64,000 bases of DNA. Origin: a virus. Below, piece after piece: positions 29,592 to 39,900 of this stretch. Made by a program: the position numbers and the translations under genes. Within the stretch, counting starts at the first letter, position 1, and the number at the start of each line of letters is the position of its first letter. Below the pieces are notes generated by a model, which saw only the letters and a program-made list of their open reading frames with translations, searched no databases and was not told the origin of the DNA. The stretch is taken from IMG/VR virus record IMGVR_UViG_3300021475_000011, positions 1 through 64,000 of that record, one strand, 5' to 3'.

Positions 29592-32500
29592 CTAGATGAT
29601 GAGCTGCGTTTCCAGCTTGATCGTGTACGTGCCGCTGCCCGTCCCCGTGCCGACGAGCCGGGCATACATGCGCGCCGTCGTTTCGCCGTTCCGTGCGACG
29701 TAGGGCAGCACGTTGATCGGGCCAGCGCTCGTCACGACGATGCCCGTGCTGACGCTGTTGATCTCAAGCGTCCATGTGATCGGCGCGGTGCGGGTGAGCA
29801 CCTGCACGCTGACCGTGGCAGCCTTGATCTTCGACACGTTCGGCGGGATCGTGATGCGGCTGTACTGATCGCCAGAGCCGTCGGCGGCCGTCAGCGTGCC
29901 GTTGCTGTAGGCGATGGAGCCGGTCGTGCCGTCCTGAATCGCAAACTGCCCCTGGTAGTTGCGGGTCTTCGAGCGCAGCGCCGTGATGACGTGGCGGATC
30001 GCTTCCTTCACGCTGCGCGGGCGCTGCTTGAACACGGGCGACGGCGCGCCGATCCCGTCGGGGTAGATCGGCCACTTCATCCCCCATAGCTGGCGGGTGC
30101 TCTCGTCTTCGACGCCGATCAACGGGAGCTGCGCACGGATGCCTTCTCCGGGCAGCCACGGGAACTCGGCGAGGATGCCCGAGAGCGGCCAGGTGTCCGT
30201 CAGCGTGCGCTTCCCACGCGCCTGCGCTTCGAGCTGCGTCCACGGGCTGCTGCGCAGCTCGAGCAGCGAGTTGGCGCGCACGATGAGCTGCTGCAAGACC
30301 TGGATGTCGCCGGGGCTGTCGTATTCGGTGTTCGTCAGCGCGTGCGCGGCTATCTCGAAGAAGTTGAAGACCTCCGCTTGGAGCTGGCCGGCGCCCGTCT
30401 GATCGGCGAGGCCCTGCGCATCGACGAGCAGCGTGTCGGCGGTGTCGTCCGCGAGGATCGTCACCTGCGGGCTGATGACGTTGCTGTGGTCGATCACGTA
30501 GTCGGTCTGCCTGCCCTCCATCAGACGCGGGCACATGCGGCCGGGGAACTCGCCGCTCTCCAAGCTCATCGGCCGGACGGTCCACTGAAGTCCCCATTCT
30601 TCGGCGAAGCCACGGATCAGCTCATAGTGGGATTCACTCCTGACCTGCTGTGCGAAGAAGCCCTGCGGTGAGAGCGGGACCATGCTCGACGCCTGCACGG
30701 TGCCACCGTTCAGCAGCGCCGACGCGGTGGACGCTTCGGCGTGCGCGAGCAGCCTTTCCGCTGTGAGGACCCTGTTCTTGTAGACGGCGAAGTGGCCGAC
30801 GCCGCCGGCGAGCTGTGACTTTTCGTGCGCGCCGGCGCCGCCGCCGGGCCAGTACCCAATGCCGCCCTGCGTGGCCTGCACACCGAACTGTGAGGCGACG
30901 GCACCCGAGGTCGCCTTGAGCACGCCGTTGACGTAGAGCCGCAGGTTGGTCCCGTCGTAGGTCATGGCGACGTGCGTCCACGCGCCCGAGGGGATCGCTT
31001 CGGCTGAGCTGATGCTTGTGCCCCAGCTCGTGCCGTTGCCCACGAACGCTTCGGGCTTGCCGGTCGTGGAGATTGAAAGCTGGAACACGAATGGCACGTT
31101 GACGATGACCTGCTGAAAGCCGTTGGCTGCGGTCGTCGGGTTCACCCACGCCTCGACCGTCTCAGAGGTCCAGCCAGTCGTGCTCATCGCGCCTTCGCCG
31201 ATGTGCGCGTATTGCACGACGGTCGTTGTTTCGCCGGGCACACTGAACGCCAGGTCGTTCGACACCGGCCCGGTCTGGAACTGCGGAACCTTCGTGTTGC
31301 CCGAGATTAGAGAGAACTGCCCGATTTCTGCGCTGTCGAAGAAGAAGATCGAGCCGTTGTAACCCGAGTGGTCGAGCGGGAAGTACCACCACGGGATGTC
31401 CGGTGCGATCAGGTGCGCGTAGGGACCGGCGTTCATAGGAATGACCATCGCCAAGTCGCTGCGTTCGTAGAAGAGGACGATGTTCGGCGTGGTCGCTTCG
31501 AGGTCTTTGGGGTTCCCCATTGCGAACTCCACCATGATCGGATACCAACCGCTCGTCTGCCCGTACAGCGGGCCGGGCGACAGAGCCGTCCCCTTCAAGT
31601 GCGGTATCTGCGATTCCTCGAAGATCAGCCAGTTTTTGCCTTCACCACCAACAGGCCAGCAGTCCATGATCTGCTCATCCCACCGCGTCCTGCCGATCCA
31701 CACCCGCGCGCCGGCGTAACACTGGACCTGTAGGAGATAGTCATAGTGTGAAAGGTCGAGGTACACCGCGCCCGTCCATCGCACCGTGAAGTTGCCTTCT
31801 TCCACGACGCCTTCCGGCCACCACTTCGTACCGGGCGAGTAGTTGATCGACCCATCGACGCGCGTGGCGAACGGCTGGCGCAGCGGCGCGAGTATCTTGT
31901 GCCCCTGCTGTTTGTCGGACGCGAGGTCGGTGTCGCTGAAGTATTCACCCTTGAGGCCCGAGCCTGACGGCGAGCCGGGGAGCTGGTAGTCGCCCTTGTC
32001 GGTCTTGCTCCGCATCAGGCACGGCACGGCCTCGCGCAGCAGCATGTAGTCCACGTCGATGTAGTTGGCGCCATAGCTGCCCACCGTCGTCGCCGCGTTG
32101 CTCGTGCCCAAGAAGAAGAATTGCGGGTAAAGTTCCTGCGCCGGCTGTGGCGTGGGCAGCACGCCGAGCAGCACGCCGTCGAGGTAGAAGAACACCCACC
32201 TGCCGCGCCCCTCGATCGCCGCCGTGTGCTGACCCGAGCCGAAGAAGGCCGCGTTCGCTGCGGTCTTCTGGACGGTCTGCGTCGCGCTTCCGCTGCTCAG
32301 GATGCCTTCGGTCGGGTTCAGGTCGAGGTAGACCGCTGCCGCGCTGCCAGGCCAGCCCGACGGGACGAGCTCAAGCGCGAAGTTCGGAGCCATGCCGGAC
32401 GGCACCGTGAAACTGCTCTCCAACCGCCACCGGCGCTGCTTGATTTCGTGCGCTTCTTCGGAGTGTTCCCACGGCGCGCCGCCTTCTTCGGTGGTCCCTA

Positions 32501-33431
32501 TCTTGATCGGCGTGGTGTATCTGATGAACGACTGCGTGCCCGACCCGAGCGGCAGCAGCCGCACGTTCGAGTCCACCGGCGACGCGATGGCGTTGCTCAT
32601 CTTCCACCGCTTGTCCGTCGATTCACCCGCAGTCGATGGTGTCTGCGGGTAGTTGGCGGGCGCGTCGAAGCCGTCCGCCATGAACACCTGCATCTGCTTT
32701 GTGTACTCCTCGAACACATCGCGTGGCCCGTTGTTCCAGAAGCCCGCGTTGCTCTCGCGTTGCTTCTTCATCAGGTAAAGACCGTCAACCAACCCGAGCT
32801 TGATTTCCGTCTCGCTCACCTGCGCTTCGTTCGGCGATCCCACGAACAGCAGATCGCCGGCGGCGTGGCTCGTGCTCATGCTCCATATCTCGACCCACTC
32901 GTCGCCCACGCGGTAGTTGTCCAGCGTCGTGATTAGGAAACGGTCGAAGTGCTTGACGCCATCGCTGCCCGCCGCGTTGGGGAGCACGATCGAGCCGGTG
33001 CCCTCTTCGATCATCTGCCGCAGGTATTCACCCTCAAGCCATCCGGCCTGTCCGCGCGTGCCGTTCAGGCCAGCCCACGACGCATAGAACCACTTGCCGA
33101 ACACCGTTTCCTGCGAGGTCATCGTCGGCATCAACGGGACCTGTTCTGTGCCGGGTTTGTGGGCTTTCGTCGTGGCCGCGGCAAGCGTCACTTCGTTGGT
33201 CGCGGGGTTGACTTCCTTCACGACGACGACCTCCGCGTGTGCGCCCACGTCGAGGGTCCAGAGCTGCGACGGGCCGATGCCGGGCGGCAGGAACGTGAGC
33301 GTCAGAACCGTGGCGCCGATGCCGACTTCGTTGGAGGGGATCATCGCCGGCGCGAGCTGCACGAGCCGCAGGCGCACCTTGCGCGGCTGAAGCGCGACCT
33401 GATTCTTCCGCGACTGGCGAGGGAGCGCCAC
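29592..33431 (-). CDS. giant tail fibre protein with PA14 and LamG-like domains
   Basis: 1,279 residues. About 480-620 reads as a PA14 domain (GLKGEYFSDTDL, EGNFTVRWTGAVYLDL, YLLQVQCYAGARVWIG). About 745-895 is a concanavalin-like/LamG sandwich (TSETVEAWVNPTT, GAWTHVAMTYDGTNLRLYVN). A second jelly-roll-like stretch precedes PA14. These domains bind carbohydrate, so this is the probable host-recognition or minor tail protein. Last of the tail genes, directly after the distal tail protein. Confidence 0.8.
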   Translation of the reverse strand: MALPRQSRKNQVALQPRKVRLRLVQLAPAMIPSNEVGIGATVLTLTFLPPGIGPSQLWTLDVGAHAEVVVVKEVNPATNEVTLAAATTKAHKPGTEQVPLMPTMTSQETVFGKWFYASWAGLNGTRGQAGWLEGEYLRQMIEEGTGSIVLPNAAGSDGVKHFDRFLITTLDNYRVGDEWVEIWSMSTSHAAGDLLFVGSPNEAQVSETEIKLGLVDGLYLMKKQRESNAGFWNNGPRDVFEEYTKQMQVFMADGFDAPANYPQTPSTAGESTDKRWKMSNAIASPVDSNVRLLPLGSGTQSFIRYTTPIKIGTTEEGGAPWEHSEEAHEIKQRRWRLESSFTVPSGMAPNFALELVPSGWPGSAAAVYLDLNPTEGILSSGSATQTVQKTAANAAFFGSGQHTAAIEGRGRWVFFYLDGVLLGVLPTPQPAQELYPQFFFLGTSNAATTVGSYGANYIDVDYMLLREAVPCLMRSKTDKGDYQLPGSPSGSGLKGEYFSDTDLASDKQQGHKILAPLRQPFATRVDGSINYSPGTKWWPEGVVEEGNFTVRWTGAVYLDLSHYDYLLQVQCYAGARVWIGRTRWDEQIMDCWPVGGEGKNWLIFEESQIPHLKGTALSPGPLYGQTSGWYPIMVEFAMGNPKDLEATTPNIVLFYERSDLAMVIPMNAGPYAHLIAPDIPWWYFPLDHSGYNGSIFFFDSAEIGQFSLISGNTKVPQFQTGPVSNDLAFSVPGETTTVVQYAHIGEGAMSTTGWTSETVEAWVNPTTAANGFQQVIVNVPFVFQLSISTTGKPEAFVGNGTSWGTSISSAEAIPSGAWTHVAMTYDGTNLRLYVNGVLKATSGAVASQFGVQATQGGIGYWPGGGAGAHEKSQLAGGVGHFAVYKNRVLTAERLLAHAEASTASALLNGGTVQASSMVPLSPQGFFAQQVRSESHYELIRGFAEEWGLQWTVRPMSLESGEFPGRMCPRLMEGRQTDYVIDHSNVISPQVTILADDTADTLLVDAQGLADQTGAGQLQAEVFNFFEIAAHALTNTEYDSPGDIQVLQQLIVRANSLLELRSSPWTQLEAQARGKRTLTDTWPLSGILAEFPWLPGEGIRAQLPLIGVEDESTRQLWGMKWPIYPDGIGAPSPVFKQRPRSVKEAIRHVITALRSKTRNYQGQFAIQDGTTGSIAYSNGTLTAADGSGDQYSRITIPPNVSKIKAATVSVQVLTRTAPITWTLEINSVSTGIVVTSAGPINVLPYVARNGETTARMYARLVGTGTGSGTYTIKLETQLII

Positions 33432-33434
33432 GGC

Positions 33435-36400
33435 CTAGCGCTCCACGAGGTCAGGCGTGACCTGCGAGTCGTACAGGTGGATGACCGCCAGGTCGCGGCC
33501 ACCGTCAAAGGTCGGGTTGCCCGCCTGCCTGTATTCGCTCGGGAGCGCGACCACGCGATCGAGGCGCGTCCCCGTCAACCCGCTGCCGGCGCTCTGATAG
33601 ATGCTCATGGAGTATTCCTGCGAGGTCGTTTCGCGCAGCGATTCGCCGAGGTACAGCCACACGTAGGTCAGGCTCGTGCTCGTCTTGACGGCTGTCTGAT
33701 TGGCTGCGAAGCCGCCGGTGATCGAGAGCGTGTCGCCCGAGGTTGTGGTCCGCACGCGCGCCCAAATCCCATACCGGCCGACGGGCATCCCCTTAGCGTT
33801 CAGTTCGGCCGCGCTGATGAGCAGCGACGCGGCGGTCGTCACGGTCGCGGTGTTCGCGCCGGGAGGCGAACCGCTGACGAATGTCGTGCCAGCCGTCGGG
33901 GCTGTCGCTTCTCCGAATGAGAAGTTGTCGTAGAACGGGTTGGAGCCGGACCCAACGATGCCCGTGTACCCCGTGGTGTAAGTCGAGTCGGCCGCTTCAC
34001 CGATGAGCGACCATGTGCTGCCGACCTTCTTCCATGCAGCCACCTTGCCACCACGCACGCTGATCCCGAGCGTGTTGCCGGTGGTGAAGCTGACATTCGT
34101 GATCGTCGCCAACGTCGTCAGCGCCGCGGCCACGTACTTTTCGATGGTGCAGGTGAAGATGCCCGACGAGACTTCCGTCATTCGCACCTCATAGCCAGAG
34201 GTCGCCGCTGCCGCCCAGCAGGCGACGACTGAGAACCATCGTTCGGCCGCAGGCGTGCCCGAGTGCAGCGTGAGCGTCACGGCCGGGTTGGCTTGTTCGA
34301 CGGGTGTCCACCGCGCGCCCGAGACGGTCCCGAAGGCTGACGCCTCCCAGCCGTTCGTGGCGTTCGCCGTGCCGGCGTTGGCGGCGCCGTTCAGCGTTGC
34401 CCATTTGCCGCCGTTACTCAGCGGCGATTCTGTGCGCAGGAGGGTGTCGGCCACGGCCAGCGATTCGGGGAACGTCGGCACAGACGCGCCCATGTCTTCG
34501 AGGCTGACCGTGCTGCCGCCTGTGACTTCGTGCTTGACGTTCTCCGCGTTGGTGGCGGTCCCCCGGTACACGACATAGGCGGTGGCGCCCGGCACTTCTG
34601 CCCACGAGACGGTGATCCGCGACGAGCTGCCGGTGACGGTGATCGACTTCTCGTTCGAGGCGATCGTCTCGCCGGCGCCGTTCTTCGCAGTCACCTTGTA
34701 GAAGTAGGTGGCTGCTGCCAGTCCGCCGCCGGTGGCGACGCTTGAGAGATTGGCCTGCACGGGCGGCTGCAAGACGCTGACCTGCGTGTCATTGATCGCG
34801 TGGCCTGCGCTCGCCGCGGCGTCTGCGACTTCCGTGCAGCCCGATCGCGCGAGGCGCCATGTCTCGGCCTCGAACACGCCGAGGTTGAGCTGCCGGGCGG
34901 TGAAGCCGACGTGCGCGCTGACGTAGCCATAGGTCGAGGTCGTGGCCGTGTTGTTCTGATTCTCACCGAATCGCGCACACACGCTCGCGCTCTGCCGGTT
35001 GGTGCTGCCGTAGGCGGCGTTGTCTTCGTAGTTCGGGCCTCGAGCGCCGCGCTGGATGCTCGTCAGCGTGACCATCTGGCCGCCCGCGGCCGGGATCAGA
35101 TCGACCCACGGCTCGCCGACTTCCTGATACGTCGGGCCGGGCGAGCTCGTCCACGGGAACAGCGCGTCGCCGCCGGCGAAGATCGGCGTGGTGCTCGTCA
35201 GGTTCGCCTCGACGTAGTTGCCCGTGCTGTTGGGGGTCCATCTGACCTGACATCCCGGCGTGCCGACCCCGGCGATATTGCAGTACGTCTCGATCCGCGG
35301 GCCCGTCCAACCGCGCTGCAACGTGATGTAGGTGTCGAGCCGCGCCGTGGTGTCGGCGGTCGAGCGGTTCGAGCTGAGCCTGACGATCGCGCGCTCGGGT
35401 GTCCACTCCATCACCGTCGAGAGGCTGCCGTCGCTGCGGGGGATCAGCCGCGTGTGCTGCGTGTAGGTGTCGAGCGCGCCGCTGTCCCACAGCGTCACGC
35501 GGCCCTGCTCCGTCCACGCGCCTTCGACGCTCGTGTCGATCGCAATGCTCGTCGTCGCGGAGACGTAGCGCAGCCGGCAGAGCTGATTCTGCATGACCAC
35601 CACGTCGCCCGAGCTGAGCTTTTGATCGGGTCCGTAGACCTCCTCCCATCCGAAGCTCTGCGGGTCGATCGTGCTCTGCGACTGGCCGAAGCCTGCCTGC
35701 CAGAAGTAGCCGTAGCTGTCGCCCGTGATCGTGGTGGCGGGCAGCGCGCCCGCGACGACCATCACCGAATCGACGAACCACGTCTGCACGATTCCGCCGA
35801 AGCCGCTGGCGCCGCGCACCGCCAGGCCGTGCGTCGCGCCCGAGCGGTTCGAGCTCGGCGTCCACGCGACCGTGACCTGCTGCCACGAGGTCGTGAGCGT
35901 GACCGGCACCACGGCGTCGTCGTCGGCGGTCGAGCCAAGGATCACTTCGATGTGCTCGCCGCCGGCGTTCCCCTTCAGCCACACGCTCGCGCGGTAGGTC
36001 GTGCCTGACAGGAACATCGGGATGCCCGGACACGCGATGCAGGCACCCTCAGCGGCGGCGCTGTTGGTCGTGACCACTTGCATCGACTGCTTGCCTTCCT
36101 GCGCCTGCGCAGCGGTCGCCGTGAGCGTGGCGCCGGCGTTCAGGCTGAAGGCCGACGAGGACCACAGCGCGGGCGCGTTGCCAGCGGTGTCGTACTCGAA
36201 GTTCGGGTTCTCGACGTAGTTGGTGCGGTTGCCCGCCTCCGGTGTTTCAGCGGTCACGCCGCGCCGGTCGTAGATCACCACGTCGCCGAGGTTCTGACTC
36301 GACGCTTCCTGCTCGAAGCCGATCACCTGCCCGTGCTGCATCCCCTGAAGGACGTAGCCGGTGCCGTCGAAGCCAGCTCGAGCGTAGGCGACGACGGGCT

Positions 36401-36971
36401 GCCCGAGATAGCCGATCGGGTTGCTCGCGCCGACGGGCAAGCTGCTGAGCGCCAGCGGAGTGATGTTCGAGAAGTCGGTCCCGAACAAGATGCCCTTGAA
36501 GTCGCGCGGCGTCGAGGACAGGCGCCGGTCGTACAGTTCGATGCGACGCGCTGGCATGTGGGTCCGCAGGCCGCCCACGCGGTAGCTGCTGTCGAGCTCG
36601 ATGGCGTAGCTGGCGAACGTCAGCCCATATTGGTCGTACTTCAGCAGCCCGGACCCCGCGACGATCCAGCCGTCTATCTCGTGGTCCTGCGCGAAGCTCA
36701 TGTAGAGGCCCTGCAAGCGGAGCGTGGTGTTCTCCATCATCGCCCTGATCTGGCGGCGCATCCGGTCGCCCGAGCTGTAAGGGTTGGCGTCCGCGCTCGC
36801 GCCACGGATCGGGAAGGTGAAGGTGAACTGCCGTGGCCGGCGGCGCGCGACCGCGACCCCGGACTCGTCAGCGTTCAGCGCGTCGCCGACGGCTTCGGCC
36901 ACTTCGTCCTCCAACGTCACCATGTAGAAGCGCCCGAGGCGCAGATCACGATTCGCTACGGCTACGCCCAT
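33435..36971 (-). CDS. large distal tail protein with CBM and FN3-like domains
   Basis: 1,178 residues. The N-terminal 150 residues look like a distal-tail (Dit-type) domain. About 250-400 fits a CBM4/9-like jelly roll (NYVENPNFEYDTAGNAPALW, FLSGTTYRASVWLKGNAGGE). About 735-820 is an FN3-like module (GGGLAAATYFYKVTAKNGAG, VSWAEVPGATAYVVYRG) also found in the tail tube and a neighbouring protein. A C-terminal beta-rich part follows. Encoded between tape measure and fibre, so it is probably at the tail tip. Confidence 0.8.
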   Translation of the reverse strand: MGVAVANRDLRLGRFYMVTLEDEVAEAVGDALNADESGVAVARRRPRQFTFTFPIRGASADANPYSSGDRMRRQIRAMMENTTLRLQGLYMSFAQDHEIDGWIVAGSGLLKYDQYGLTFASYAIELDSSYRVGGLRTHMPARRIELYDRRLSSTPRDFKGILFGTDFSNITPLALSSLPVGASNPIGYLGQPVVAYARAGFDGTGYVLQGMQHGQVIGFEQEASSQNLGDVVIYDRRGVTAETPEAGNRTNYVENPNFEYDTAGNAPALWSSSAFSLNAGATLTATAAQAQEGKQSMQVVTTNSAAAEGACIACPGIPMFLSGTTYRASVWLKGNAGGEHIEVILGSTADDDAVVPVTLTTSWQQVTVAWTPSSNRSGATHGLAVRGASGFGGIVQTWFVDSVMVVAGALPATTITGDSYGYFWQAGFGQSQSTIDPQSFGWEEVYGPDQKLSSGDVVVMQNQLCRLRYVSATTSIAIDTSVEGAWTEQGRVTLWDSGALDTYTQHTRLIPRSDGSLSTVMEWTPERAIVRLSSNRSTADTTARLDTYITLQRGWTGPRIETYCNIAGVGTPGCQVRWTPNSTGNYVEANLTSTTPIFAGGDALFPWTSSPGPTYQEVGEPWVDLIPAAGGQMVTLTSIQRGARGPNYEDNAAYGSTNRQSASVCARFGENQNNTATTSTYGYVSAHVGFTARQLNLGVFEAETWRLARSGCTEVADAAASAGHAINDTQVSVLQPPVQANLSSVATGGGLAAATYFYKVTAKNGAGETIASNEKSITVTGSSSRITVSWAEVPGATAYVVYRGTATNAENVKHEVTGGSTVSLEDMGASVPTFPESLAVADTLLRTESPLSNGGKWATLNGAANAGTANATNGWEASAFGTVSGARWTPVEQANPAVTLTLHSGTPAAERWFSVVACWAAAATSGYEVRMTEVSSGIFTCTIEKYVAAALTTLATITNVSFTTGNTLGISVRGGKVAAWKKVGSTWSLIGEAADSTYTTGYTGIVGSGSNPFYDNFSFGEATAPTAGTTFVSGSPPGANTATVTTAASLLISAAELNAKGMPVGRYGIWARVRTTTSGDTLSITGGFAANQTAVKTSTSLTYVWLYLGESLRETTSQEYSMSIYQSAGSGLTGTRLDRVVALPSEYRQAGNPTFDGGRDLAVIHLYDSQVTPDLVER

Positions 36972-36972
36972 A

Positions 36973-39900
36973 TCACATTCCCACTCCCACGCCGATTAGG
37001 TCGGTGAACTCCTGTTGATTGAACTGGAACCCGAGCGACCCGCCGGCGTTCGTCATGGCGTTTGCCATTGCCTGCGTCGCGCTCTTTGTCTCTTCCTGCA
37101 CCTGCAACTGCGCTTCGAGTATCTTGTTCTGCTGGCCGGCGATGGCTTCCGCGATCTGTTCAGCGAGCTTGGAGTCGCCCTGTTCTTCGGCCGTTTTCTT
37201 TTCGTTGACGAGGGCCGTCAGTTCCTTTTGCAGCGCGGGGAGAATCTGCTTGTTGATGTATTCGGCGCGCTGTTCCCCGCCCGTTTCGTAGGTGCCCGCG
37301 AGCTTCTGATGCAGTTCGAGTGACTGCAAGCCGCTCTCGGCCATGTTGGTCTGATGCTCCGCAATTTCGGTGAGAAGGTGAGCCTGCGTCTCCGCTGCCT
37401 GCCGTGTGAGGTTGGCGATTTCCGCGCTCGTGTTGGCGATGTCGGTCTGCTCGCTCAGTATCTTCTCTTGGATTTCTTCCGCGCCCTTCGTGTCGCCGAC
37501 GCTCATGTCGGCGTTGTACTGACCGCCGAGGCCCGCGAGAACCTGCTGCATCGCGGGGAGCTGCGCCTGCTGCATTTCTGCCGCGCGCTGGCGCATTTCC
37601 GAGGGTGATTCTTCGCCGTGGTTGGTGATCGACCGCACAGCCTGGTTAAGCGCCATCTGCCCCTGCACCATCGACAAGGACCGTTCGGCGTGTTCGGTCA
37701 CTTCGGCGGCCTGCCGCTCGACAAGTTCGCGCGCCTTCTTGGCGATGTCCACGGCGGCGGCCTGCACGCTCGCGGCGATCCCCTCGAGCTGCGCCTTGAT
37801 CTGTTCGGCGTCCTGCGTGTCGCCGGCGGCTTCCGCCTGCTGCAACGCCGCCTGAAGCTGCCCCTGCTGCTGCTGGCCGACGCTGACCGCGAGCTGGTCC
37901 TGCGCCATTTCCGAGCTGATCGCGCCCGAGCTCCCAGCTTCCACGCCGGCGACTTCGTTGGCCTGCTGCCGCGCGACGCCGGCGCGTTCGAGCGCGGACT
38001 GCTCATCGTTCACCTGCTTGACCATCGCGCCGACGCGCTGCCCGACCGCCGCCTCGACGAGTCCGAGCGAGCTTTCCAGCCGACGGATGCTGACCTTCGA
38101 CCCGTGGTGGGCCTTCAGCTTGGCGACCTGCGCCTTGATGCTCGACGCCATCTGATCGAGCTGGCCGAGCGTGATGGTGCCGCTGTCCGCGACCGCCTGA
38201 TTCATCTCGTCGATCTTGCCTTCGAGGCCCTTGATCTGAGCGGGCTTCGCGTGGTGCGCCTTCAGCTTGGCGAGCTGCTTCTTTAGGCCCGCGGCCATCT
38301 TCTTCAACTCGTTCTGGACGGCCTTGCTCGTCCCGTCGAGGATGCCCGACAGTTCGCCGAGCGCGTTGTTGGCTTCGGGTCCTGTGTTGCTCGCGCCTTC
38401 GGCTTCGCTGATCGCGCCGCCGGCCGCGCGCGCGACGCCCTGCGACATGAACTTGCCGACGGCGCCGCCGGGTAGCGCGCCTTCGAGCGGAGCGGACACG
38501 GCCGCGAGCTGCTGCATGGCTTCGCCGAGCGTCGAGGCGACGCCGGACAGGCCGCCGCTCATGCCCTTCTTGCCTTTGCTCGCGTGGTGGGCAGCGGTGT
38601 GGTGCGCGGTGACTTTGTGGATCGCCGAGTGATGCACCGCTTTGGGATGCAGGTGGTTGGCGACGTGGACGCTGTGGTGGCTCGTCGCGCTGTGCGCAGC
38701 GGGCCGTTTCACATGGCCGCCACGGCGCAGGCCGAACCCGACGAACCGTGGGCTGTCGGGGTCCAGCATGGATTCGCTGACGCCGCCGGGAGACATGCGC
38801 AGGCTGCTCGCCACGGCGCTGCGTGCGTTCGGACCCATGCCCACCATCCCGCCACGGTTGAAGCGCCGTGGAGCGCGCCCTGTGCGCCTCACACGGCCGC
38901 CACGGCGAAGGCCGGGCGGGTGCCGGTGGATCGGGAACACACCGTCCCAGCCCTGGTCGATGTGGACTTCAGGCTTGCCCTGCGACCCGCCTCCACCACT
39001 CTCTACGCCGGCGCTGCCCATGCGGATCATCGTGTGCGCGTTTTCGCCGGTGGTGCCACGCACGCCGACGGTCACGAGCTTGCCGTCGCCGGCGAGTCCC
39101 CAATTCTTCAGGCCGGTGGTCGTCATCGGCGTGTTCGTCAGGCCGCCCGCGTGCAGCACGTAGGACACCGCGCCCGAGCAGTCATAGCCCGAGCTCGACC
39201 ACGACCCATGACCGCCGCCGTAGACGTAGGGCTTGCCGACGATCGACTCGGCCGCCGACGCCATCGACAGGTACTCGCTCCACGCCTTCGCGCCTATGCC
39301 CTTCGGCCGCGTGCGCGCGATCGACCCGCCGCCTTCAGCGCCGCCGCCGGCGGGCGCCACTTCGCCTTCCTGAAGCGCGCGCATCGTCACCTTCGCTGAC
39401 GCCTTGGCCGCGGCCAGGATGCCCGTCGTGGAGAGCGGCTGCCCCTTCAACCCGGCCTGGTAGCCGGTCTGGAACGCCGACACGGGGTTCAGCGGCGAGC
39501 TCGACAGTTCGGGGAGCTTGATGCTGGCGTTGCTCGTCGCCTTCGCCGCGCCGCCCGTGACCTCCGTGAACTTCCCGATCGCGTCGGTGGGGAACTTCGT
39601 CGGGTCGAAGCCCATCAGCTTCGCGGCAGCGCCGGTGATGTCGCCGACGCGCCAGCCCTTCGGGCCTTTGGCGTCAGGTCCCTTGTCGATCACCTTGAAG
39701 TTGCCGCTGTGCCCGGCGACTTCGACGTGGAACAGCTTGCCCGCGAGCGCGCGTGCTTTCGCGTCGTTCCAGTTCGAGCCGCCGTCGGGGTTCAGCGCCA
39801 GCCCTGCGCTGCTCGAGCTGCCGCCGTAGGCGGTGGTGCCAGCCGCCTCGCCGGGAGGACCGAACGTCGAGACGGGACCGCTGAAGCTGACGCCGTGCAG

